Source of the DNA: a bacterium
Lineage (GTDB): Bacteria; UBP6; UBA1177
Reading direction: 5' to 3'
DNA: 64,000 nt
Assembly (NCBI GenBank): GCA_017961325.1
Contig: JAGCXM010000011.1
Span: 98,572-162,571, forward strand
Position 1 is the stretch's first letter; each line of letters starts with the position of its first letter. Below the pieces are notes generated by a model. The model saw only the letters and a list, made by a program, of their open reading frames with translations. It did not search any database and was not told the DNA's origin. Positions 1 to 7,928 of the stretch are shown here, one piece after another. Position numbers and translations under genes: made by a program.

Positions 1-1200
1 GCTTGTATTTCCTAAATTTTTTGCATAAAGCTGATAAGGTTTGCAATCTTTTTCGTCGTCTTTGTATGAGATTTCGTCACGAATGCTGTTTCTTGCCGAA
101 TCTATCATTATCACTTTTTCATCGTTCGGAACCGATACGAAAATCAGATCTCCGATTCGTCCGCCGGCCTTTGTTCCGCTGGTGCTGCCGTCAGCGGTAT
201 CAGAATCGTCGGCGTCCTCGGAATCGTCAAGGACATCGGAATCGTCAGCGTCATCGGAATTATCCGAATCATCGGAAGTTTCGGTGCTGTATGCGAAAAC
301 CGCCATTTCGCCGAGGTTGCCGCTTAAAGCCAGGGTGTTTACCGTTTCCAGCGAGTTGTTCTCAAGTTTGAGCGTCACAATCTGCGGAGCGGTGTCTTCC
401 TCGGAAGCATTGGTGTATGGATCTTCGCTGCCGGTATTCTGGAATGCTGCATAGAAAAGCTTTCCGTCACCCGAGTGTTTCATCGACCGGACGTCGTAGC
501 CTTTCGTCGGCAGATCAATCGGAATTTCTTTGACGGCTACAACGAAATCATCCAAGGTTTCTTTGGCTTCGATAAGTGAAATATTGCCTGAACTCTTGTG
601 AGAGGCGAGAAAGTAATCGGAGTTGGCGTCATAAAGAATTTCTGTTACGCCGTATTTCAGCTTTGCTGTTTTTATTACTTCCCATTTTTGAGTGTCGATT
701 ACGGAAAGTTCGCCGTTTAGGACGTGGGTTACAAGAAGCTTTGATTCGTCCGCATTTAAAGTCAGCGCATAAGGTTCCTTTTTTGTTTTGAGAATTTCGG
801 GATAGTCGCCTTTTGTCCCCTCTTCGTATTGAATTTTGTAAGAACCCGGTTTTCCTGATATTTTTGCTTTTACGACGCCGTTTTTGTCACGTGTTGTTAT
901 GAAAACTGATTTTTCGTCAGACGAAACCGTCATTTTTCCGGAAATTGACGGAACAAGCAGTGATTCCTGAAAAACCGGATCGCCTTCGTCGTCAAACCGC
1001 ATAAGAACCAGTTCGCCGAAGTCATATTTCCGGTTCATGTTGCTGCTGAGATATAGAAATGTTCTGCCGTCGTTGAAAAGATAAAAATCGGTGACGCGGT
1101 TTACGAGAGTTTCAGGCGGGTAAATCAGCTTTGATTCAGAATCGCACGACGCTGAAAATAAAACGAAAAACACTAAAAGTAGAGGAAAAAGCCTTTTCAT
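1..1200 (-). CDS. Surface lipoprotein with probable beta-propeller, 3' end cut by window edge
   Basis: The reverse strand is open from an ATG at 1200 to the window edge (400 codons, no stop). A good ribosome site (GGAGGCGGAA) lies just upstream. The N-terminus has a short hydrophobic stretch ending in a lipobox (FSASC, Cys at about 17), so it should be a lipoprotein. The body repeats short segments such as LVTHVLNGELSVIDT that resemble YVTN/WD-type propeller blades. Around residues 290-325 lies an Asp/Ser-rich linker (many DDSD and DADDSD units) like those in the other surface proteins of this window. Binding partner and function are not known. Confidence is high that it is a gene and moderate for the fold. 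Confidence 0.85.
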   Translation of the reverse strand, partial: MKRLFPLLLVFFVLFSASCDSESKLIYPPETLVNRVTDFYLFNDGRTFLYLSSNMNRKYDFGELVLMRFDDEGDPVFQESLLVPSISGKMTVSSDEKSVFITTRDKNGVVKAKISGKPGSYKIQYEEGTKGDYPEILKTKKEPYALTLNADESKLLVTHVLNGELSVIDTQKWEVIKTAKLKYGVTEILYDANSDYFLASHKSSGNISLIEAKETLDDFVVAVKEIPIDLPTKGYDVRSMKHSGDGKLFYAAFQNTGSEDPYTNASEEDTAPQIVTLKLENNSLETVNTLALSGNLGEMAVFAYSTETSDDSDNSDDADDSDVLDDSEDADDSDTADGSTSGTKAGGRIGDLIFVSVPNDEKVIMIDSARNSIRDEISYKDDEKDCKPYQLYAKNLGNTS

Positions 1201-1211
1201 TTCCGCCTCCG

Positions 1212-2117
1212 CTATTTATAGACGCCGCGAAGATCTTCCGGATGAAGAGCAGCGACCTTTCTTCCGAGATAATCCATAAAAACCTGTTTTATGCCTTGGG
1301 CTTCGCCTATTTTGTTAATAATGTCGGATACATATTCGGCTTCGCCGACGTTTATTCTGATGTCTGCCGTATGGAGCACGCCTTGCGAAACGGGAAGTAA
1401 TTTTTCACCGCCGAGTATTGAAACGGGCTGAACGAGAACATTTTCGTCAGTGTCGATCATTCTGTAGACGCCGGCAAGGAAGTGATCCATTTTGCCGTCA
1501 CGGCTTCTTTTGCCTTCAGGGAAGACGAGAAAGATTTTTACACGCGCTTTGATGTCTTCAACGACTTTTGCCGCGGCACGCGCGATAACGCGTATCGGAT
1601 AGGCTACCGGAACCGTCGCAACCGTCTGCGACTGGGCGATCAGCAGCGAGTTGAAGTGCATGCTTGCGAATTTTCTGACCGGATGCGAAAAAACTTTCGG
1701 TCCGGCGATTACGGCAAGGTCTCCGCCGAAACCGTTTTTCGAAAAGTTGTCATCGAAAACTGTCGCGAAAATGTTCGCATCAGAATAACTGACATGATTT
1801 GCGACGAAAACCAGCCTGTCGGCCCCGCCGTCTGCCAGAATTTTCAGTGCGGCATCTATATTTTCAGTGCCCGTTATGTCGAATTTCAGCATTTTGTTGA
1901 GAATCAGGTGCATGATTTCCCTGACAAAAACCGAGCCTTCGGAAAATCCCCAGTCAATGCCGGCAACTTCGTACTTTTTCAGAAAGTCGGCAATAAGGCC
2001 GTCGCTTGCGTTTTCAACGAATTTTTGAACGGGCTGAACAAGATTTTCGGGAATCGCCTTTTCCCATCCTTCGAGAATTTTATAAAGCTGTTCTTTTTCC
2101 GACACTATTTTCTCCAT
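1212..2117 (-). CDS. PlsC-type glycerolipid acyltransferase
   Basis: A 301-residue protein with the two hallmark blocks of the PlsC acyltransferase superfamily: NHVSYSD (HX4D, His108 and Asp113) and FPEGKRS (199-205). This family moves an acyl chain onto glycerol phosphate or lysophosphatidate at the inner membrane. The protein has about 100 extra residues before the HX4D motif, longer than the usual 240-residue PlsC, so the exact acceptor is uncertain. An in-frame TTG lies at 2138, but ATG 2117 gives a more natural start; neither has a clear Shine-Dalgarno. It ends 11 bases before the lipoprotein gene start and may be co-transcribed with it. Confidence 0.82.
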   Translation of the reverse strand: MEKIVSEKEQLYKILEGWEKAIPENLVQPVQKFVENASDGLIADFLKKYEVAGIDWGFSEGSVFVREIMHLILNKMLKFDITGTENIDAALKILADGGADRLVFVANHVSYSDANIFATVFDDNFSKNGFGGDLAVIAGPKVFSHPVRKFASMHFNSLLIAQSQTVATVPVAYPIRVIARAAAKVVEDIKARVKIFLVFPEGKRSRDGKMDHFLAGVYRMIDTDENVLVQPVSILGGEKLLPVSQGVLHTADIRINVGEAEYVSDIINKIGEAQGIKQVFMDYLGRKVAALHPEDLRGVYK

Positions 2118-2239
2118 GTCAACAAATAAAAGCCGCAATTTTTATATGAAGCGCGTTTAAAAATCAAGAAATACTTTCTTTTCCGGCAGTTTGTCACTCT
2201 TGTTTTTTGCCCTTATTTGCGTGTCGATTCAAAAAAAAG

Positions 2240-2267
2240 TTGCTTTTTGGGCAAAAATGTCTATAAT
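2240..2267 (+). promoter_or_regulatory. Sigma70-type promoter for rpmB operon
   Basis: TTGCTT at 2240-2245 and a perfect TATAAT at 2262-2267 with a 16-base spacer, about 45 bases upstream of rpmB. It would drive rpmB, the DUF177 gene, rpmF and plsX. Confidence 0.65.
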
Positions 2268-2310
2268 AACCGCGTTTTTTTGTTTGTTGTCTATTTTTAT
2301 GGAGAAAGCC

Positions 2311-2502
2311 ATGTCACGCAAATGTGAAATATGCGGAAAAAAACCTTTGTTCGGTCACAATGTAAGCCACTCGAACAACAGAACGCAAAAAATTCAGAAT
2401 CCCAATATTCAGAAGGTTAAAATCGTTGAGAACGGTTCGGTAAAAACAGTTACCGTCTGCTCGCGCTGCCTTCGTTCCGGCAAAGTTCAAAAAGCTGTTT
2501 AA
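2311..2502 (+). CDS. rpmB: Ribosomal protein L28
   Basis: A 63-residue protein beginning MSRKCEICGKKP with the conserved GHNVSHSNNRT segment of bacterial L28. It keeps two CxxC pairs (CEIC near the start and CSRC near residue 50), so it is the zinc-binding form. The ATG at 2311 follows a GGAG site at 2301; an open frame extends upstream to 2191 but has no L28 similarity. First gene of a cluster with the DUF177 protein, rpmF and plsX. Confidence 0.96.
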   Translation: MSRKCEICGKKPLFGHNVSHSNNRTQKIQNPNIQKVKIVENGSVKTVTVCSRCLRSGKVQKAV

Positions 2503-2525
2503 ACAATTTTTCATCTGTTTTTCCC

Positions 2526-2963
2526 ATGTTGCTCTATCTTAACGAAATCACTGAATCCAAAGTCGTAAAAAACGTCGAATACGTGATTGCCGGCGACGAG
2601 TTCGGAGAGAGCGCAAAGGTGAAAAACGTCGCGCTCAAAGTTGAATTTTACCGCGCAGCCGAAGCGGTTTCACTCAGATTTTTCGGCAATGCGACCGTTC
2701 AGACCGTGTGCGACAGATGCCTTACTGATCTTGAACTTGAAATGGATATTGACGAAAATTACTATCTTTTTCCCGAAAATACGCCGGATGTCGACTATTT
2801 TTATTCAGGTGAAGAGATAGAACTTGACGGTTTTGTCAGAGAAACACTTGTTATGAACATGCCGGGGAAAGTGCTTTGCAGCGAGGATTGCAAAGGACTG
2901 TGTCCGAAGTGCGGCGCAGACCTCAACCAGGGAGATTGCGGCTGCAGGGATTCCGGCGAATAA
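2526..2963 (+). CDS. DUF177 (YceD-family) protein
   Basis: A 145-residue protein of the YceD/DUF177 family, which sits immediately upstream of rpmF in very many bacteria and is linked to rRNA or L32 homeostasis. The family pattern is visible: VCDRCLTDLE near residue 60 and a C-terminal Cys cluster (CSEDCKGLCPKCGADLN) ending CGC, likely a zinc site. It starts at ATG 2526, 23 bases after rpmB, with only a weak ribosome site, and is followed 22 bases later by rpmF. Family assignment is confident; biochemical role is not settled. Confidence 0.9.
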   Translation: MLLYLNEITESKVVKNVEYVIAGDEFGESAKVKNVALKVEFYRAAEAVSLRFFGNATVQTVCDRCLTDLELEMDIDENYYLFPENTPDVDYFYSGEEIELDGFVRETLVMNMPGKVLCSEDCKGLCPKCGADLNQGDCGCRDSGE

Positions 2964-2985
2964 ACTGTAAAATTAGGAGGATACG

Positions 2986-3168
2986 ATGGTTCCAAAGAGA
3001 AAACACTGTTCAGCTCGTTCGAAAAAAAGAAGAGGCGGACACCTTAAATCAAACCCGATGACCACGATAGCTTGTCCGAAATGCGGCGAACCGATGCTTC
3101 CGCATCGCATTTGTCCGAGCTGCGGCAACTATAAGGGTAAAGAGATAATCTCCGTTTCCGAACAATAA
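2986..3168 (+). CDS. rpmF: Ribosomal protein L32
   Basis: A 60-residue protein starting MVPKRKHCSARSKKRR, the standard L32 N-terminus (usually AVPKRK), with CPKCGEP and CPSCGNYKG pairs forming the zinc ribbon. A strong AGGAGG at 2975-2980 precedes the ATG. The order DUF177, rpmF, plsX is the common bacterial arrangement and links ribosome assembly to phospholipid synthesis. Confidence 0.97.
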   Translation: MVPKRKHCSARSKKRRGGHLKSNPMTTIACPKCGEPMLPHRICPSCGNYKGKEIISVSEQ

Positions 3169-3175
3169 TTAAAAG

Positions 3176-4189
3176 ATGACATCAACTGTCATTGTTGATG
3201 CTATGGGTGGGGACAACGCTCCTGTTGTTCCCGTTTTTTCATCTCTTGAAGTCTGCAGTGAAAATCCTGACATAAAAATTCTGCTTGTCGGTTCTGAAAG
3301 TCTTGTCAGAGAACAGACCGGTCAGGCGAAAATACCGGATAATCTGGAAATCGTCGATGCGGGTGAAAACATAACGATGGATGATTCTCCTGCCTCGGCG
3401 TTCCGCAGGAAAGGAAACTCTTCAATTCACATCGGGATGGATCTTCTGGTTGAAGGGAAGGGTGACGCCTTTTTTTCGGCGGGAAACACCGGTGCCATCG
3501 TGACGGCTGCATACTTCAAAAGCGGCGTTATCCCGAACATAACGCGACCGGCTCTGGCAACAAGCTATCCTTCCGTCGACAAGCACAAACTCATAATTCT
3601 GGATTTGGGGGCTACTATCGATCCTAAATCGGAAAACCTTTTTGATTTCGGTGTGTTGGGTGAGGCCTACCGCTTTTTTATGACGGGACTTGAAGACTCC
3701 AGAATTTCTATTCTTAACGTCGGCACGGAAGAAAACAAAGGAAATAAAAAACTTGTTGAAGCTGCTGAAATGATTAAGGAATCAACGCTTAATTACAACG
3801 GCTTCATAGAAAGCAACATCCTTTTTTCGCATCCTGAAACCGATGTCGTAGTAACTGATGCTTTCACAGGAAATGTCGCCCTTAAAACGGTTGAAGGGCT
3901 TGCCGAAACGATTTCGCAGCTGATCAAGGCGAAGATCGCGCCGTCACAGCTCCCTAAAATCCAGACTTTTCTTTTCAACAGAATCTTCGGTGAAGTTTTC
4001 AGAATGTTTCAGTACAACCTTTACGGCACGGCGTTTCTGCTCGGCATGAATCATTTTATCGGCATAGGCCACGGCAGAAGCGACAAAAAGGCGTTCAAAA
4101 ACGCGATTTTGAGGTTGAAAAGATATTCCGAACGCAATTTTACTAAAAAAATCGCCGACAGGGTTCAGGCGGTAAAAAAGAGTTCCTAA
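3176..4189 (+). CDS. plsX: Phosphate acyltransferase PlsX
   Basis: A 337-residue PlsX, which converts acyl-ACP to acyl-phosphate, the first step of phosphatidate synthesis in most bacteria. The diagnostic N-terminus VIVDAMGGDNAP is present, along with FSAGNTGA near residue 100 and a C-terminal HGRSDKKAFKNAI block typical of the family. ATG 3176 is 8 bases after the rpmF stop, so the two are translated together. Unlike the common layout, no fabH, fabD or fabG follows; the next gene is nudC. The PlsC-type enzyme at 1212-2117 is a plausible partner later in the same pathway. Confidence 0.97.
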   Translation: MTSTVIVDAMGGDNAPVVPVFSSLEVCSENPDIKILLVGSESLVREQTGQAKIPDNLEIVDAGENITMDDSPASAFRRKGNSSIHIGMDLLVEGKGDAFFSAGNTGAIVTAAYFKSGVIPNITRPALATSYPSVDKHKLIILDLGATIDPKSENLFDFGVLGEAYRFFMTGLEDSRISILNVGTEENKGNKKLVEAAEMIKESTLNYNGFIESNILFSHPETDVVVTDAFTGNVALKTVEGLAETISQLIKAKIAPSQLPKIQTFLFNRIFGEVFRMFQYNLYGTAFLLGMNHFIGIGHGRSDKKAFKNAILRLKRYSERNFTKKIADRVQAVKKSS

Positions 4190-4240
4190 CTGTATTTTTG
4201 GAAAAATTATTCAATGATTTTATCTGCTTAGGATAGTAAC

Positions 4241-5065
4241 ATGATTCAGGACATAGAACCGGCCAGATTCGATATAAGTTTCAAAAACCTAAGGCCGGAA
4301 AGCCGTGATTTTGTTATGCTTTTTAACAAGAACGGTGAAATTACGGTCAAAGCGGAAGAGAACCGTCTTTTGTTCCCGGAAACAAAGGATTTGCCGGTTT
4401 CGGAACAAATCATTTACCTGTTTTCAGCGGATGAAAAACGCTACTTCCTCTCGCTAACTCAGGATGAAATTTCGCTATCAGGCTTTAGCTATCAGGGGTT
4501 GCGCCGGCTGCGCGGAACCTGTAAAAATATTGATCTGCTTGCCGCATTCACCGCATATCACCTGTGGCGCTGGTACACGGACAACCGTTTCTGCGGAAGA
4601 TGCGCCGCAGAACTTTCCTTTTCCAGGACCGAAAGGGCTTTAGTCTGCAAAAAATGCGGAAACACCGTCTATCCGCGTATAAATCCGGCAGTCATCGTGG
4701 CAGTCACGAAAGGAGATTCGCTCCTCATCACGCGCTACCGCAACGGTTACAACCACAACGCTCTTGTCGCAGGTTTTACCGAGATCGGCGAGACTCTGGA
4801 ACAGACCGTGGCCCGCGAAGTGATGGAAGAGACCGGCATAAAAGTCAAAAATATCCGCTACTACAAATCGCAGCCGTGGGGCATCGCGCAGGATATTCTG
4901 GTCGGCTACTTCTGCGAAGCCGACGGCGATGACGAAATCCGCCTTGATGAAAACGAACTGAAGTTTGCGCAGTGGCTCAAACGCGATGAGATCGAACTGC
5001 AGCCGGACAGCATCAGCCTGACTAACGAAATGATGAAATTGTTTAAAGATGGGAAAAATCCCTAA
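4241..5065 (+). CDS. nudC: NADH pyrophosphatase / NAD-RNA decapping hydrolase NudC
   Basis: A 274-residue Nudix hydrolase of the NudC type. It has the zinc ribbon (Cys118, Cys121, Cys136, Cys139), then a complete Nudix box at about 178-199 (GFTEIGETLE to REVMEETG), then SQPWGIAQ, which corresponds to the family motif SQPWPFPxS with changed residues at the end. NudC cleaves NADH and removes NAD caps from RNA. The N-terminal 100 residues are weakly conserved, as usual. It lies 51 bases after plsX; the bases just before the ATG (TAGGATAGTAAC) offer only a weak ribosome site. Confidence 0.93.
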   Translation: MIQDIEPARFDISFKNLRPESRDFVMLFNKNGEITVKAEENRLLFPETKDLPVSEQIIYLFSADEKRYFLSLTQDEISLSGFSYQGLRRLRGTCKNIDLLAAFTAYHLWRWYTDNRFCGRCAAELSFSRTERALVCKKCGNTVYPRINPAVIVAVTKGDSLLITRYRNGYNHNALVAGFTEIGETLEQTVAREVMEETGIKVKNIRYYKSQPWGIAQDILVGYFCEADGDDEIRLDENELKFAQWLKRDEIELQPDSISLTNEMMKLFKDGKNP

Positions 5066-5178
5066 ATCCAGTCTTCAAGTTCATCATTCACAAATCGTTC
5101 AAACGGAGCAATACCGTTTTTATAAACCGCGTCGAAAGTGTCATTGTTCACCGCTATTTTGTGCATGTCATGGGACAT
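5062..5178 (-). CDS. Possible 38-residue small protein
   Basis: On the reverse strand an ATG at 5178 opens a 38-codon frame ending with TAG at 5062, overlapping the nudC stop by four bases. The peptide is acidic and contains no low-complexity run; it ends NDELEDWI. A weak ribosome site (AAGGGT) lies 7-8 bases upstream. I do not recognise a family. It sits at the left border of the AT-rich ATPase/TOPRIM block and could be an antitoxin-like remnant or a chance frame. Confidence 0.3.
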   Translation of the reverse strand: MSHDMHKIAVNNDTFDAVYKNGIAPFERFVNDELEDWI

Positions 5179-5267
5179 AATTTACCCTTAACTTATGAAA
5201 ATTTTCTGCAGGGGAAGATGATACAAACGTTATACAGAAACATTTTGTTCCGAAAATTGGTTTTCTG

Positions 5268-5295
5268 TTGACATTTTCGCAAAAGATACTATGCT
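5268..5295 (+). promoter_or_regulatory. Sigma70-type promoter for ATPase/TOPRIM module
   Basis: Perfect TTGACA at 5268-5273 and TATGCT at 5290-5295 with a 16-base spacer, ending 29 bases before the start codon of the ATPase gene. The leader would be about 22 bases and contains the GGAGGA ribosome site. Confidence 0.65.
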
Positions 5296-5324
5296 GCGGC
5301 GTTTTGGTTGGAGGATCATTAAAC

Positions 5325-6707
5325 ATGAAAGATGCAACTGTAAGACTGGAAAGTATAGAAATTAAAGATTTCAAAAATGTCCGCTACGGCAAGCTGACAC
5401 TGGAAAATTCAAGGAAATTCTACAATTCAAGTATTTTGGGGCTGTATGGTCAGAATGGTTCTGGTAAAACTGCTTTGATTGACGCCATTTTACTCCTTAA
5501 ATTTGCTCTTGCAGGTCAACCGATGCCGTCTCAGTTCGCTGATTATGTCAATATAGATGCTTCTTTTGCCAACTTAAAATACTGCTTTAAGGTGAAAAAT
5601 ATTGAAATAGATGCAGAATATGATGTTGTCTATGAATTTAATATCCGTAAAGAAATAAGTGAATCTTCCCCGGGATACAGAGCTGTTATATTCGATGAAA
5701 TTCTTTCATATTCTTATGAATCAAAAGATGAAAAATTAAAACTTCAACCGATTATAAACACACGGACTAACGATGTTTTTGGTCCGGTCAGCAAATATAA
5801 CGATCTTGTCGGAAGCGGTAAAGAAACTAAGGCAAGCCTGCTTGCAAATAGAAAATTTGCACATATTTCTTCAAAATCTTTCGTATTTTCAAAAGAATTG
5901 CTTGATACTCTTCACAGAAATTGCAAAGAAAAACGCCATCTCTTTCTTATTGAGAACTTGGTGTTGTATGGTAATTTCGAACTTTTTGTAATCAATACGG
6001 CAAACACCTGTATGATTACTGTCAACGGACTTCCGTTGAACTTCAAATATGAAGAAAAGGGTGAAATATCAATCGGAAATTTCATGATTAACCTGAACGA
6101 ACCGACATCGTTTTCTGAAAAACAGTTTGATGTCGTAAAGAAGGTTATTGAAAATATGAACATTGTTCTGGCACAACTTGTCCCGGGACTGACTATAGGG
6201 ATTAGAAATCTTGGAACCGAACTCTCGGAAGATGCCTCTCAAAAAATCCGAATTCAATTGGTTTCCAAAAAAAACAATAAAGAGATTCCGTTGAAATACG
6301 AGTCCGAAGGAATAAAAAAAATAATTTCTGTGCTTCAGCTGCTGATTGTTGTCTATAACAATCCGTCAGTTACGGTTGCGATTGATGAACTTGATTCCGG
6401 AATTTTTGAGTATCTTTTGGGCGAAATCCTTAGAATTATTTCGGAAAAGGGATTGGGACAGTTGATTTTCACTTCGCACAATCTCCGCCCGCTTGAAACG
6501 ATTGACCGCGGCTTTATCGCATTCACAACGACAGATCCAAAAGAACGCTATATTCGTCTTGCCAACATCAAAACCAACAATAATTTACGTGATTTTTACT
6601 ATCGTGATATCGTTCTCGGCGAGCAGAGAAAACCAGTTTATGATTCTACTAACAATTATGAAATTGATTTAGCATTTATGGAAGCAGGAGAGACAAGTGG
6701 CTCGTAA
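5325..6707 (+). CDS. AAA15/OLD-type ABC ATPase, probable defense ATPase
   Basis: A 460-residue SMC-like ATPase. Walker A is GQNGSGKT (42-49), a signature-like YESEGIKK sits at 325-332, Walker B is VAIDELD (351-357) and the H-loop is TSHN (383-386); this is the arrangement of the AAA15 group, which includes OLD, RloA and the ATPases of PARIS. ATG 5325 is chosen because GGAGGATC lies just before it; an upstream in-frame codon at 5268 falls inside the promoter. The gene is clearly richer in A and T than its neighbours. It overlaps the TOPRIM gene by 11 bases, so the two products are made together. A role in phage defense is inference from family and partner; the family is confident. Confidence 0.85.
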   Translation: MKDATVRLESIEIKDFKNVRYGKLTLENSRKFYNSSILGLYGQNGSGKTALIDAILLLKFALAGQPMPSQFADYVNIDASFANLKYCFKVKNIEIDAEYDVVYEFNIRKEISESSPGYRAVIFDEILSYSYESKDEKLKLQPIINTRTNDVFGPVSKYNDLVGSGKETKASLLANRKFAHISSKSFVFSKELLDTLHRNCKEKRHLFLIENLVLYGNFELFVINTANTCMITVNGLPLNFKYEEKGEISIGNFMINLNEPTSFSEKQFDVVKKVIENMNIVLAQLVPGLTIGIRNLGTELSEDASQKIRIQLVSKKNNKEIPLKYESEGIKKIISVLQLLIVVYNNPSVTVAIDELDSGIFEYLLGEILRIISEKGLGQLIFTSHNLRPLETIDRGFIAFTTTDPKERYIRLANIKTNNNLRDFYYRDIVLGEQRKPVYDSTNNYEIDLAFMEAGETSGS

Positions 6708-7704
6708 AAAAATTATTTTTGTCATTGTTGAAGGTCCTTCAGACGAAACTGCCCTCGGCGTTATTTTAAATAAGATTTATGACAGCAACAGCGTTTATAT
6801 TCATATTATTCATGGGGACATCACAACGAAAAACGGAGTTTCTTCAGACAACATACTTTCAAAAATAAGGGCAGAAATAACATGTTATGCCAACTCCAAC
6901 CACTACAACAAATCCGATTTCAAAGGGATTATTCATATTGTCGATATGGACGGGGCGTATATTTCGGACGCAAATATCATTGAAGACACAAGTGTGGCTG
7001 GAACAGTTTATTCACTGACAAGCATCACAACGAGCAACAAATCGAATATCATTAAAAGAAACCGACAAAAAACTGCAAATGTCAACAAAATATGCACAAT
7101 CTCTACAGTTTGGGATATTCCTTACAGAGTTTTTTATATGTCGTGCAATTTGGACCATGTTCTGCACAACAAAATCAACAGCACACAGAGAGACAAACAA
7201 CGCGATTCATTTGAATTCGCCAAAAAATATGAAAAAAATGTTACAGGATTTCTCTCGTTTATTTCGGAGTCTGATTTTTCCGTGAAGATGCCTTACGACG
7301 AATCGTGGGATTTTATCAAGAAAGAATTGCATTCTCTCGAACGTCACACAAATTTCGGAATTTGTTTTAATATGATCGCTTACTGCGGCTTAAACTGCGG
7401 AAAATGCGACGCGTACATCGCGACAAAAAACAACGACGACGCTCTGCGTGAAAAGACCGCAAAACTCTGGAGCGAACTGAACCATACCACCATTCTTCCG
7501 GAACACATCAACTGCTCTGGTTGCCGCGCTGACGGAGTAAAGACCGTTTTCTGCGAAAGTATCTGCGCTGTCCGCAAATGCGCTATGCAAAAGGGGCTCG
7601 AAAGCTGCGGCGACTGTCCCGAGATGAAAAAATGCCCGATTCTCGGAGCCATTACCGCGAACAATCCCGATGCGTTGAAAAATCTGAAGAAAAGTTTGTC
7701 GTAG
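6697..7704 (+). CDS. TOPRIM-domain protein fused in frame to a DUF3795 domain
   Basis: A 335-residue protein made of two unlike parts. Residues 1-225 form a TOPRIM-like domain: VEGPSDE (Glu12) in the first strand and HIVDMDGA (Asp83, Asp85) as the DxD motif. Such proteins partner AAA15 ATPases in defense modules and often act as nucleases. This part ends with HSLERHTN (212-219), close to where stand-alone relatives end as I recall. Residues 226-335 start with Met and match DUF3795: CGLNCGKCDAYIA, then further Cys pairs, a small metal-binding-type domain. The DUF3795 part has host-like base composition while the TOPRIM part is AT-rich. The gene starts inside the ATPase gene. Whether the product is a real fusion or DUF3795 is also started at ATG 7372 cannot be told from sequence. 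Confidence 0.78.
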   Translation: MARKKIIFVIVEGPSDETALGVILNKIYDSNSVYIHIIHGDITTKNGVSSDNILSKIRAEITCYANSNHYNKSDFKGIIHIVDMDGAYISDANIIEDTSVAGTVYSLTSITTSNKSNIIKRNRQKTANVNKICTISTVWDIPYRVFYMSCNLDHVLHNKINSTQRDKQRDSFEFAKKYEKNVTGFLSFISESDFSVKMPYDESWDFIKKELHSLERHTNFGICFNMIAYCGLNCGKCDAYIATKNNDDALREKTAKLWSELNHTTILPEHINCSGCRADGVKTVFCESICAVRKCAMQKGLESCGDCPEMKKCPILGAITANNPDALKNLKKSLS

Positions 7705-7858
7705 CCGGCAAATATCAGGGAAAACAGGAAAATGTCTGCAAATATTCCTTTTGTTTGAGATGAAAGTTTGTAAATAAATCCGGCCGAAAACATTCCAATC
7801 ACCGGAAAAACCGTTATAGTGCCGGGTGTTTTTTGCTGATGTATTATTTGGAGATAAG

Positions 7859-7915
7859 ATGAAAACGGAAAGAGATCGAAGGCTTGCAGATTCCGAAATG
7901 ATGCGGAGAATTTGA
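7859..7915 (+). CDS. Possible 18-residue leader peptide upstream of PAP2 gene
   Basis: ATG 7859 preceded by TTGGAGATAAG opens a very short basic frame (MKTERDRRL...) that ends with TGA at 7913-7915, 13 bases before the next gene. The ribosome site is better than expected by chance, but nothing else supports it. The rest of 7705-7928 shows no other coding signal. Confidence 0.25.
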   Translation: MKTERDRRLADSEMMRRI

Positions 7916-7928
7916 CGGAGAAAATTTG

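Noticed and set aside
5268..5324. Upstream start codon for the AAA15 ATPase
   Set aside because: It lies inside the TTGACA/TATGCT promoter, and a good ribosome site favours ATG 5325.
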